This document shows, piece after piece, positions 17,600-25,280 of a stretch of DNA of 64,000 nt. A program made the position numbers and the translations under genes. Each line of letters opens with the position of its first letter. Position 1 is the stretch's first letter. The notes under the pieces are model-generated. The model was not told the DNA's origin and did not search any database. It saw only the letters and a list, made by a program, of their open reading frames with translations. Origin of the DNA: CAYPYI01 sp964415085 (lineage in GTDB: Bacteria > Bacillota > Clostridia > Tissierellales > Tissierellaceae); NCBI GenBank assembly GCA_964415085.1, contig CAYPYI010000001.1:81382-145381 (forward strand), read 5' to 3'.

Positions 17600-20308
17600 A
17601 TGAAAAGACAAACAAATTTAACAAAAGAAAATATCAAAAAATCTCAAGCTAAGGATAGATTAATCTTAGCAAGTAAAACTGAAAATGATAGAGTATTTAC
17701 TAAATACAATACAAGTATTGAAGGTTTAACAGAAAAAAATGTACAAAGAAACAAAAAGTTATATGGAGAAAACACAGTTAAAACTGAAGATAATAATTCA
17801 TTACTAAAAAAAATTAAAGAATCTTTTATAAACCCATTTACAATAATATTGATCTTACTTGCCCTTGTTTCTTATATAACTGATGTATATTTAGCAAGTC
17901 CAGGTGAAGAAGATATCATGACTGTAGTTATAATCACTACAATGGTATTAATAAGTGGATTTTTACAATTTATACAAGAAACTCGTTCAGAAAATGCGGC
18001 TAAGAAGCTTAGTGAACTTGTTCAAAATACAACATTGATTAAAAGACAACAAAGAGATAAGGAAGAAATCCCTATGGAAGATGTTGTTGTTGGGGATATT
18101 TCTATAATCTCTGCTGGTGATATGATACCTGCTGATATGAAGGTTTTAGAAGCTAAAGATTTATTTATTTCTCAGTCTGCATTAACTGGAGAGAGTGAAC
18201 CAGTTGAAAAGTTCTCACATTTAAATGAAAATGTTGATGAATTTGATACTCTAACTGAAATAGATAATCTAGTTTTTATGGGTAGTACGGTAGTTAGTGG
18301 TACTGCTAAGTGTATAGTTTTAGCAACAGGTAATGATACAATATTCGGTGAGATATCTAAAAGTATTTCTGAAGATCCTGTAAAAACAACATTTGAAGAA
18401 GGTGTTGATTCTGTAAGTTATTTATTAATAAGATTTATGCTTGTTATGGTACCAATAGTATTTGTAATTAATGGTGTTACAAAAAATGACTGGCTAAATG
18501 CACTACTATTTTCCATTTCAATTGCCGTTGGTCTTACACCTGAGATGCTTCCAATGATAGTTACAGCTACTCTTGCTAAGGGTGCTGTATCAATGTCAAA
18601 AGAAAAAACTATTGTAAAAAGCCTGCACTCTATTCAAAATTTAGGATCTATGGATATACTTTGTACTGATAAGACTGGTACTTTAACCCAAGATAAAGTA
18701 GTTTTAGAGTATCATTTAGATGTTCATGGAAATAACGAACCTAGAGTGTTAAAGCATGCATTCTTAAATTCATATTTTCAAACTGGACTTAAAAATTTAA
18801 TAGATAAATCTATCATTGAAAGAACAAACTTAGAAAGTAAAGAAAATAATTCTTTGAAAGATTTATCTAGCAATTATATTAAAATAGATGAAATTCCTTT
18901 TGATTTTAATAGAAGAAGAATGAGTGTTGTAGTTAAAGATAAAGATAATAAAACTCAAATGATAACAAAAGGCGCTGTTGAAGAAATGTTAAGTATATGT
19001 TCCTATGTTGAATATAATGGGAAAGTAGAAAAACTAACTGAGGAAATTGTAAGTGACATTACTAAAACTAGTAAGAAACTTAATAAAAAGGGTATGCGTG
19101 TAATTGCATTAGCACAAAAAACAAATCCTTCTCCTGTAGGAGAATTTTCAGTAAAAGACGAATCTGATATGGTTCTTATGGGATATTTAGCATTTTTAGA
19201 TCCACCAAAAGAATCTGCAAAAGAAGCTATCATCGCTTTAAAAGAATATGGTGTAAGTACTAAAGTTTTAACAGGAGATAACGAGCTTGTAACTAAAAGT
19301 GTTTGCGAGATGATAGGTATAGATGCTAGTAATATACTATTAGGATCTGATATCGAAAAACTTAGTGATGAGCAGTTATCTAGGGTAGTTGAAGAAAGTT
19401 CTGTATTTTGTAAATTATCACCTAGTCAAAAAAGTAGAATTGTTAAAACATTAAGATCAAATGGACACACAGTTGGTTTCTTAGGTGATGGTATAAATGA
19501 TGCTCCTGCAATGACAGATGCGGATATAGGCATTTCTGTTGATAATGCAGTTGATATCGCTAAAGAATCTGCGGAAGTTATTTTATTAGAAAAGGATTTA
19601 TTAGTTCTTGAAAAAGGTATTATTGAAGGAAGAAAAACATATGCAAACATGATTAAATATATTAAAATGACTGCAAGTTCAAACTTTGGTAATGTATTTA
19701 GTGTATTACTTGCTAGTGCTTTTTTACCATTTTTGCCAATGGAAGCATCACATTTAATTTTATTAAATTTAATATATGACCTATCCTGCATAGCTATTCC
19801 TTGGGATAATGTTGATGAGGACTATCTAAAAATTCCTAGAAAGTGGGATGCTACTTCCATTAGAGACTTTATGTTAATAATTGGACCTACAAGCTCAGTA
19901 TTTGATGTAACAACATATTTATTAATGTTTTATATAATTGCTCCTCAAATAGTAGGATCATCCTATGCAAGTATTACAGATCCAGCTACTAAACAGCATT
20001 TTATTCAAGTTTTCCAAGCTGGTTGGTTTATTGAATCTATGTGGACACAAACATTAGTAATTCATATGTTAAGAACTGAAAAAATACCTTTCATTGAAAG
20101 TAGAGCTTCAAAACCAGTTACAATCTTAACTTTTTTAGGAATAATAGTATTAACTATAATTCCATTTACAAGTTTTGGTCACTCTATAGGTTTAGCTAGT
20201 TTAAACTTTAGCTATTTTATATATTTAATAATCACAGTTATTCTATATATGATACTTGCTACGATTGCTAAAAATATATTTGTTAAGAGATATGGAGAAT
20301 TATTATAG
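17600..20308 (+). CDS. mgtA: Mg2+-importing P-type ATPase (MgtA/MgtB type)
   Basis: A 902-residue P3B-type ATPase that brings Mg2+ into the cell. It shows TGES (actuator domain), the phosphorylated Asp357 in CTDKTGTLT, the MVTKGA-like nucleotide region (MITKGAVEEM), GDGINDAPAM, and ten hydrophobic segments in the usual 4+6 layout. The long charged N-terminus is typical of MgtA. The M-box upstream fixes the metal as Mg2+ with good confidence. A ribosome site, AGGAGGTAGGAAA, precedes the ATG. A terminator follows at 20320-20345. Confidence 0.95.
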   Translation: MKRQTNLTKENIKKSQAKDRLILASKTENDRVFTKYNTSIEGLTEKNVQRNKKLYGENTVKTEDNNSLLKKIKESFINPFTIILILLALVSYITDVYLASPGEEDIMTVVIITTMVLISGFLQFIQETRSENAAKKLSELVQNTTLIKRQQRDKEEIPMEDVVVGDISIISAGDMIPADMKVLEAKDLFISQSALTGESEPVEKFSHLNENVDEFDTLTEIDNLVFMGSTVVSGTAKCIVLATGNDTIFGEISKSISEDPVKTTFEEGVDSVSYLLIRFMLVMVPIVFVINGVTKNDWLNALLFSISIAVGLTPEMLPMIVTATLAKGAVSMSKEKTIVKSLHSIQNLGSMDILCTDKTGTLTQDKVVLEYHLDVHGNNEPRVLKHAFLNSYFQTGLKNLIDKSIIERTNLESKENNSLKDLSSNYIKIDEIPFDFNRRRMSVVVKDKDNKTQMITKGAVEEMLSICSYVEYNGKVEKLTEEIVSDITKTSKKLNKKGMRVIALAQKTNPSPVGEFSVKDESDMVLMGYLAFLDPPKESAKEAIIALKEYGVSTKVLTGDNELVTKSVCEMIGIDASNILLGSDIEKLSDEQLSRVVEESSVFCKLSPSQKSRIVKTLRSNGHTVGFLGDGINDAPAMTDADIGISVDNAVDIAKESAEVILLEKDLLVLEKGIIEGRKTYANMIKYIKMTASSNFGNVFSVLLASAFLPFLPMEASHLILLNLIYDLSCIAIPWDNVDEDYLKIPRKWDATSIRDFMLIIGPTSSVFDVTTYLLMFYIIAPQIVGSSYASITDPATKQHFIQVFQAGWFIESMWTQTLVIHMLRTEKIPFIESRASKPVTILTFLGIIVLTIIPFTSFGHSIGLASLNFSYFIYLIITVILYMILATIAKNIFVKRYGELL

Positions 20309-20318
20309 TGAAATAAAA

Positions 20319-20346
20319 AATAATCCCTTTTGAGATTATTTTTTTT
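20319..20346. terminator. bidirectional terminator between mgtA and FmdE gene
   Basis: AATAATC / GATTATT hairpin with T-runs on the plus side; it sits between convergent genes. Confidence 0.8.
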
Positions 20347-20842
20347 TAATATCATAGCAATCTAGACATAATAACATATCTCTATAAACTCTAATATTCT
20401 TTTCTGATGTAGACTCTTTACAACTTGTACAATTAATAGAATTATATATCTTTGCTTTGCTAGGAATCCTATATTTAGTATCTTCAATTAAAAATAAATC
20501 TTCTACATTTTTATGTAACAGATAATCAATCTTTTCTTCTCTTGTTAAATTTTCTGGTATTTCTTTTAAAACCAATCTTACCGATTTATCTGTACTTCTA
20601 TTATAAAAATTATAAGCACTTTTACCTAGGTCTTTAAATATTAAATTTCCCTTACCAAAAGTACAGCCTAAGACAACTTGTATTGCATCTACTCCACAAG
20701 CATCATTTTCCGTAATACATACTACTTCCTCATCTAATGAAAACTCTAAGTCAAGTAAGTCTTTTACACCTATAGAAGCAGCATATCCTATTGCCAATCC
20801 TGGGCAAACATGGCCATGAAATTTAATACATTCTTCCCACAT
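20336..20842 (-). CDS. FmdE family protein with C-terminal zinc-finger-like domain
   Basis: About 168 residues. The FmdE domain is clear from FHGHVCPGLAIGYA at residue 8 and CITENDACGVDAIQVVLGCTFGKGNL, with the usual His/Cys metal ligands; the C-terminus has a CTSC...CLDC zinc motif. FmdE was first seen beside formylmethanofuran dehydrogenase but occurs alone in many anaerobes, where its role is open (molybdenum/tungsten or thiol chemistry). The start is the Met at 20842, just after AGGAGGAAATTAT. It is last in the operon with AhpD-like, Lpd and LplA genes, 17-36 bases after lplA. Confidence 0.85.
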   Translation of the reverse strand: MWEECIKFHGHVCPGLAIGYAASIGVKDLLDLEFSLDEEVVCITENDACGVDAIQVVLGCTFGKGNLIFKDLGKSAYNFYNRSTDKSVRLVLKEIPENLTREEKIDYLLHKNVEDLFLIEDTKYRIPSKAKIYNSINCTSCKESTSEKNIRVYRDMLLCLDCYDIKKK

Positions 20843-20877
20843 ATAATTTCCTCCTAACAAATTTACTAATAACTTAA

Positions 20878-21858
20878 CTATATAATAGATAAATTATTAA
20901 TATATAGATATAAATCATCTTTGATGCTTTTGTTTTTAAGAGATTTACTTACTTCATTTAATAAACTCTCTTTTTTAAATTTTATATTTAATAAATTTTT
21001 TTCTAGCATTTTAAAGTCATCATTGATTATACTATCTGTATATATTTTGCAGTTTTCAATTACACCTGACTCAATATATAAGTTAAATTCTATTATACCC
21101 CATGAAAATTTTTCTTCAAGTAATAAATTAGATTTTGGACTTTCACCATAAGTCCACTCCCATGATTTATATCTTTTAACCTTTTCCATTAATGGTTTAT
21201 TTTTTTCCATATCTTCTTTATATATATATTCAACACAATCTACATCATTAGTATTTCTATACTGCTCTATAAAAGAATTATTTATTAGATCTATAGTAAT
21301 ATCCTTATTCATATCTTTTAGATTTAAAACTCTAGATTTTATGCTTTTTATTCCTTTTGAATCCAATTTTAATTTGGATGCTGTTAGATACTGTGATAAT
21401 TTATTTATATCAACATCAACTAATAGAGTTCCATGATGACAGAAAATATTATTTTCTTCAAAAAATGCATTTCCAGATATCTTTTTACCTAATACATGCA
21501 AATCATTTCTTCCATTAAATACTGATTCTATCCCAATTGAATTAAGTGCTTTATTTACAAAATCAAAATTTTCCTCTATATTGTTATTATTTTTTTTTGA
21601 AATAATTGTAAAATTCAAGTTACCTAAATCATGATATACAGCACCGCCACCACTTCTTCTTCTTACTAAATTAATTTTATCTTTCTTTATTTTGTCTATA
21701 TTACATTCTTTATATGGGTTTTGATTTCTACCTATAACTATAGTTTTATCATTTTGCCATAAATATAATATACTCTCTTCTTTCTCAATCAAATATTCCT
21801 CTAAAGCTAAATTATAAGCAGGATCATAATTTTCGGATATTATTATTCTTGATTTCAT
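20878..21858 (-). CDS. lplA: lipoate-protein ligase A
   Basis: A 326-residue ligase that activates lipoate with ATP and attaches it to lipoyl-domain lysines. The lipoate-binding RRRSGGGAVYHD motif is near residue 68, KKISGNAFF near residue 128 and HHGTLLVDVD near residue 142; the C-terminal accessory domain (about 240-326) is present. It lies 11 bases after the Lpd gene, whose two fused lipoyl domains are its most obvious targets. No lipoate synthase is in the window, so scavenging is likely. Confidence 0.92.
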   Translation of the reverse strand: MKSRIIISENYDPAYNLALEEYLIEKEESILYLWQNDKTIVIGRNQNPYKECNIDKIKKDKINLVRRRSGGGAVYHDLGNLNFTIISKKNNNNIEENFDFVNKALNSIGIESVFNGRNDLHVLGKKISGNAFFEENNIFCHHGTLLVDVDINKLSQYLTASKLKLDSKGIKSIKSRVLNLKDMNKDITIDLINNSFIEQYRNTNDVDCVEYIYKEDMEKNKPLMEKVKRYKSWEWTYGESPKSNLLLEEKFSWGIIEFNLYIESGVIENCKIYTDSIINDDFKMLEKNLLNIKFKKESLLNEVSKSLKNKSIKDDLYLYINNLSII

Positions 21859-21869
21859 AATGCTCCCCT

Positions 21870-23810
21870 TTATTTATGAATTGATTCTCCATCTAGGTCA
21901 AGTATGGCTTCAAATACAGTTTCAGAAACTGTAGGATGTGCATATACTACATCTTTAGCAACATCTATATCTACTTTATTATGAACTAGGTTAGCAAATA
22001 CACTTAATAAATCTGTTGCTGCTAAACCTATTAAGCTAGCTCCTATAATTTTACGAGTATTTTTATTTGCAATCACTTTTATAAAGCCTTCAGTATCATT
22101 TTCTACTAATGCTTTTCCATTTGCCATATATGGAAATTTCCCAACTATATATTCTACATTTTTATTTTTACACATTTTTTCGCTCATTCCAACTAATCCT
22201 ATTTCTGGATCCGTAAATACTGCTTCTGGTATTGCAGAATAGTCCATTTCAATATTCTTACCACTTATATTATCTGCTGCTATGATTCCATGCTTAGAAG
22301 CCACATGTGCTAAGTTATAAATATTTGTTGCATCTCCAATTGCATAGATTTTTTCATTAGTTGTTTGCATCTTATCATTTACTTTAATTCCCCATGTATC
22401 GTTAGAAATTTCAACATTTAATTTTTCTAAATCTAAACCTTCTAGATTTGGTTTTCTACCAGTAGATATTGCAAGTTTTTCAGCAGTTACAATTTTTTCA
22501 ACGCCATTATGCTCAATAACAACAGCTTTACCACCATCTATAGTTGTTTTTATAGATTTTACATCTGTTCCTTCAATTAAATTTATTCCTAAATCTATAG
22601 CATTTTTTCTTACTACTTCTATAACATCATCATCTAAATTAGGGAATATAGTCTCTGATCTTTGAAGTACAGTAACTTTTGTTCCTAACTTTTGATATAT
22701 AAAAGCAAATTCCATAGCAATTACTCTACCACCAATGATTATTAATGATTCTGGAATATCTCTTAATTCTAATAACTCATCAGATGTTAATATATCATCT
22801 TCATCTGCTCCATCAAATCCTGGAATTGATACAACACTTCCTGGTGCTAGTATTAGATTTTCAAATTCTACAATTACATTTTTATTATCCAAATTAACTA
22901 ACAATGAATTCTCATCATTTGCTTTTCCTCTACCATTTAAAACTTCTATATTATGTTTTTTCATACTTGCATTTAAACCAGATACTAATGTGTTTACCAC
23001 ACCTTCTTTTCTATCAATTATTTTATTCATAGAAATTAAACCACTAGCATCTTCAATACCAAATACGTCTGCATTTTTTATTAAATCGCTTACTTTAGTA
23101 CTTTGAACCATAGATTTAGTTGGTATACATCCTCTATTTAAACATGTTCCTCCTAAGGTGTCTTCTTCTATTAATATTACCTTTTTACCATTTTGACTCG
23201 CCCTAATTGCAGCTACATAACCCCCAGGTCCACCACCTAGTACTACAACTTCTGCTTTATATCTTTCTTTAAAAGTCATTTGACCAGATACTTTATTTTC
23301 CATGTCATTATTATTTTTATTACTATTAACTGCTTCAATTTTTAATAATTGACTATTTTTTTCTACCTCATCGCCTTCATCAACTAAAATATCTATTATT
23401 TTTCCAGATACTGGAGACTTAAAATCTTCTGTACATTTTGCTCCTTCTAAAGACAACAACACATCTCCACTTTCAATATAATCATTTTTATTTATATTTA
23501 TTTTTCCTACTGTAACTTTAGTTTCAAATCCTGGTAATTCTAGCAGTTCAATATTTAATATATTACTATCAGACTCTTCTTCTATTTCAGCGATCACATG
23601 TCCCTTTTCTATTTCTTCGCCTTCTTCAACTAAAATATTTTTTATAGTACCATTTATATCAGCTTTAAAATCTTCTGTACATTTCGCTCCTTCTAGGGAT
23701 AATAAAATATCTCCTTTTTCTATTTTTTGTCCCTCTTTAACATTTACTTTCCCAACTGTTACTTTTGTTTCAAATCCTGGTAATTCTTTTATACTTATTT
23801 TGGTATTCAC
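21870..23810 (-). CDS. lpd: dihydrolipoyl dehydrogenase with two N-terminal lipoyl domains
   Basis: A 646-residue flavoprotein. Residues 1-77 and 89-158 are two near-identical lipoyl domains, each with ELPGFETKVTVGK at its start and the lipoyl lysine in EGAKC (Lys43 and Lys125). A low-complexity linker (160-178) leads to a complete E3: GGGPGG FAD loop (192-197), redox pair Cys223-x4-Cys228 in GGTCLNRGCIP, GDATN FAD motif and the His625/Glu630 dyad near the C-terminus. It oxidises or reduces dihydrolipoamide with NAD(H). GTG start behind GGAGGG. No E1 or E2 gene is nearby, so it is probably not a pyruvate-dehydrogenase part. Confidence 0.93.
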   Translation of the reverse strand: MNTKISIKELPGFETKVTVGKVNVKEGQKIEKGDILLSLEGAKCTEDFKADINGTIKNILVEEGEEIEKGHVIAEIEEESDSNILNIELLELPGFETKVTVGKININKNDYIESGDVLLSLEGAKCTEDFKSPVSGKIIDILVDEGDEVEKNSQLLKIEAVNSNKNNNDMENKVSGQMTFKERYKAEVVVLGGGPGGYVAAIRASQNGKKVILIEEDTLGGTCLNRGCIPTKSMVQSTKVSDLIKNADVFGIEDASGLISMNKIIDRKEGVVNTLVSGLNASMKKHNIEVLNGRGKANDENSLLVNLDNKNVIVEFENLILAPGSVVSIPGFDGADEDDILTSDELLELRDIPESLIIIGGRVIAMEFAFIYQKLGTKVTVLQRSETIFPNLDDDVIEVVRKNAIDLGINLIEGTDVKSIKTTIDGGKAVVIEHNGVEKIVTAEKLAISTGRKPNLEGLDLEKLNVEISNDTWGIKVNDKMQTTNEKIYAIGDATNIYNLAHVASKHGIIAADNISGKNIEMDYSAIPEAVFTDPEIGLVGMSEKMCKNKNVEYIVGKFPYMANGKALVENDTEGFIKVIANKNTRKIIGASLIGLAATDLLSVFANLVHNKVDIDVAKDVVYAHPTVSETVFEAILDLDGESIHK

Positions 23811-23832
23811 TTTTGGCCCTCCTAATTTACTT

Positions 23833-24183
23833 CTAATTATTTTCTACTGATTTAGATAACTGATCATAACATTCCAAAGCTTTAGAACCATATGCCATAG
23901 CTGGTCCGCCACCCATAAAAAATGCTACTTTAAGAGCTTCTATAATTTCTTCCCTTGTAGCCTTAAGTTCTATTAGGCTTGATATGTGTGAGACTATACA
24001 AGGCTCACATTTTATTACAACTGATATTCCTAAAGCTATTAGTTCTTTTTCTTTTGCTGATAATATACCATCTTCTAAAGCAGCATCATGCATTTCATTA
24101 AATCCTTTTACTTCTTTCGGAAGTGCATTTACAAATTTGCAACCCATTGATTGAATATTTTTTAATTCTGTTAAATAATCCAT
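23833..24183 (-). CDS. AhpD-like/carboxymuconolactone decarboxylase family protein
   Basis: A 116-residue all-helical protein with the AhpD catalytic motif Cys59-Glu-Pro-Cys62-x3-His66 and the upstream acidic stretch KEKELIALG. AhpD proteins use this Cys pair as a peroxidase or disulfide carrier; in mycobacteria AhpD is reduced by lipoylated protein and Lpd. Here it is first in an operon with exactly Lpd carrying lipoyl domains and LplA, which makes the same electron path likely. Met2 of the double ATG suits the AGAGGGG ribosome site best. A consensus promoter lies upstream. Confidence 0.85.
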   Translation of the reverse strand: MDYLTELKNIQSMGCKFVNALPKEVKGFNEMHDAALEDGILSAKEKELIALGISVVIKCEPCIVSHISSLIELKATREEIIEALKVAFFMGGGPAMAYGSKALECYDQLSKSVENN

Positions 24184-24233
24184 CATGATCCCCTCTTTCT
24201 ATATGTCCGTACTAGTATTTATCTTATAAATTT

Positions 24234-24262
24234 ATATTATAACAATAGATGGCATGTGTCAA
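24234..24262 (-). promoter_or_regulatory. promoter of ahpD-lpd-lplA-fmdE operon
   Basis: Minus strand TTGACA (24262-24257), a 17-base spacer and TAATAT (24239-24234). It is divergent from the osmC promoter (TTGCAG, 17 bases, TAAAGT at about 24322-24350). Confidence 0.8.
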
Positions 24263-24391
24263 TAATTTCACAATATTGTTAAAATTTAATTAAGCAAATT
24301 TAATGTAAAAAATAATCTTTCTTGCAGGCTTAAATAATATATGTTAAAGTATAGACAAAGATAGTAAACAAATTTAAAGGAGGAGTTTGAA

Positions 24392-24832
24392 ATGGCAGAT
24401 GTAATTTTTAACGCTACTGTTGAAGCAAAAGAAGGTTTAACAATGGCATGTAAATCAAGAAATTTCGACTTAATATTAGACGAGCCGAAAGAATTAGGTG
24501 GAAATGATTTAGGTATGAATCCTGTGGAGTGCTTATTAAATGCAATTGGTGCTTGTAAGGGAATAGTTGCTAGAAGTTTTGCTAAAGCTCACGGACTTGA
24601 TATTAAAAATATAAAAATCGAATTATCAGGAACCTTAGATCCTAATGGATTTATGGGAAAAGATAAAGATGCTAAAATAGGATTTTCTAACATAGAAACT
24701 AAATACTATTTTGAATCAGATGCTAGCGAAGAAGAACTTCAAAAATTCAGTGAATTTGTAGATCGTACATGTCCTGTAATGGATACTATTGTGAATACTC
24801 CTAATATAACATCAAGTGTTCATAAACTTTAA
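24392..24832 (+). CDS. OsmC/Ohr family peroxiredoxin-like protein
   Basis: A 146-residue OsmC-fold protein with the two conserved cysteines, Cys55 (GACKG) and Cys127 (RTCPV), needed for thiol peroxidase chemistry. OsmC/Ohr enzymes reduce organic hydroperoxides, and Ohr is known to use lipoylated proteins plus Lpd as its reductant. The gene is divergent from the ahpD-lpd-lplA operon across about 200 bases, so it could be the peroxidase end of that chain. Start follows AAAGGAGGAG. Terminator follows. Confidence 0.9.
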   Translation: MADVIFNATVEAKEGLTMACKSRNFDLILDEPKELGGNDLGMNPVECLLNAIGACKGIVARSFAKAHGLDIKNIKIELSGTLDPNGFMGKDKDAKIGFSNIETKYYFESDASEEELQKFSEFVDRTCPVMDTIVNTPNITSSVHKL

Positions 24833-24841
24833 TATAAAATG

Positions 24842-24890
24842 AGGCTGTTTCATACTAATTAAATATTAGTAGTAAACAGCTTTTTTTATT
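24842..24890 (+). terminator. osmC terminator
   Basis: GGCTGTTT...AAACAGC arms (inner TACTAAT/ATTAGTA) followed by seven T. Confidence 0.85.
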
Positions 24891-24915
24891 TAATAATTTA
24901 TTATAATTTATTAGA

Positions 24916-24992
24916 TTAATCAAAATTTAAATTTATTAGATCAAAAGTAAAAATAATTATACCTACTAAAACTCCCATTCTAGTTCGCTCAT
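24916..24992 (-). other. possible tiny overlapping ORFs with ribosome site
   Basis: Minus strand: TATAAT-like -10, then AAAGAGGTG, then an 8-codon ORF (24992-24966, MSELEWEF). Inside it another frame opens a 20-codon hydrophobic ORF (24978-24916, starting MGVLVGIIIF). This could be a small membrane peptide, a frameshifted remnant, or chance. The rest of the 24890-25065 gap shows no gene. Confidence 0.2.
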
Positions 24993-25065
24993 TTTAACAC
25001 CTCTTTAATTTATTTCATATATTATACTAACATAGATAATTCTTTTTTAAAAGTTACATAAAAGT

Positions 25066-25098
25066 AAAGAGGGCATCTTTTAAGATACCCTCCCTTTC
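25066..25098 (-). terminator. ferredoxin operon terminator
   Basis: GAGGGCATCTT / AAGATACCCTC hairpin, just past the ferredoxin stop. Confidence 0.75.
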
Positions 25099-25102
25099 TT
25101 CA

Positions 25103-25279
25103 TTATTCAATTGAAATTGCATCTGTCGGACATGAATCTCTTGCTTCTTCAACAGTCTCATCTACTGTATCACTTATTACAACGGCAATATCCTCATCAT
25201 CTAATTCGAAAACATCTGGGCTTATAGTTACGCATAAGCCACATCCTATACATAAATCTCTATCAACTTTAGCTTTCAT
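25103..25279 (-). CDS. [4Fe-4S] ferredoxin
   Basis: A 58-residue single-cluster ferredoxin of the short monocluster type: CIGCGLC near the N-terminus supplies three ligands and SCPTDAI near the C-terminus the fourth. It carries single electrons in the cytoplasm. The start is Met at 25279 after GGAGGAATTAAT, two bases past the upstream stop; the longer in-frame start has no ribosome site. Pairing with the RIC/DUF438 gene suggests it feeds electrons to that di-iron protein. Confidence 0.92.
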   Translation of the reverse strand: MKAKVDRDLCIGCGLCVTISPDVFELDDEDIAVVISDTVDETVEEARDSCPTDAISIE

Positions 25280-25280
25280 A

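Noticed and set aside
21870..23810. Lpd as E3 of a local pyruvate or acetoin dehydrogenase operon
   Set aside because: No E1 or E2 gene lies near; its neighbours are AhpD-like, LplA and FmdE.
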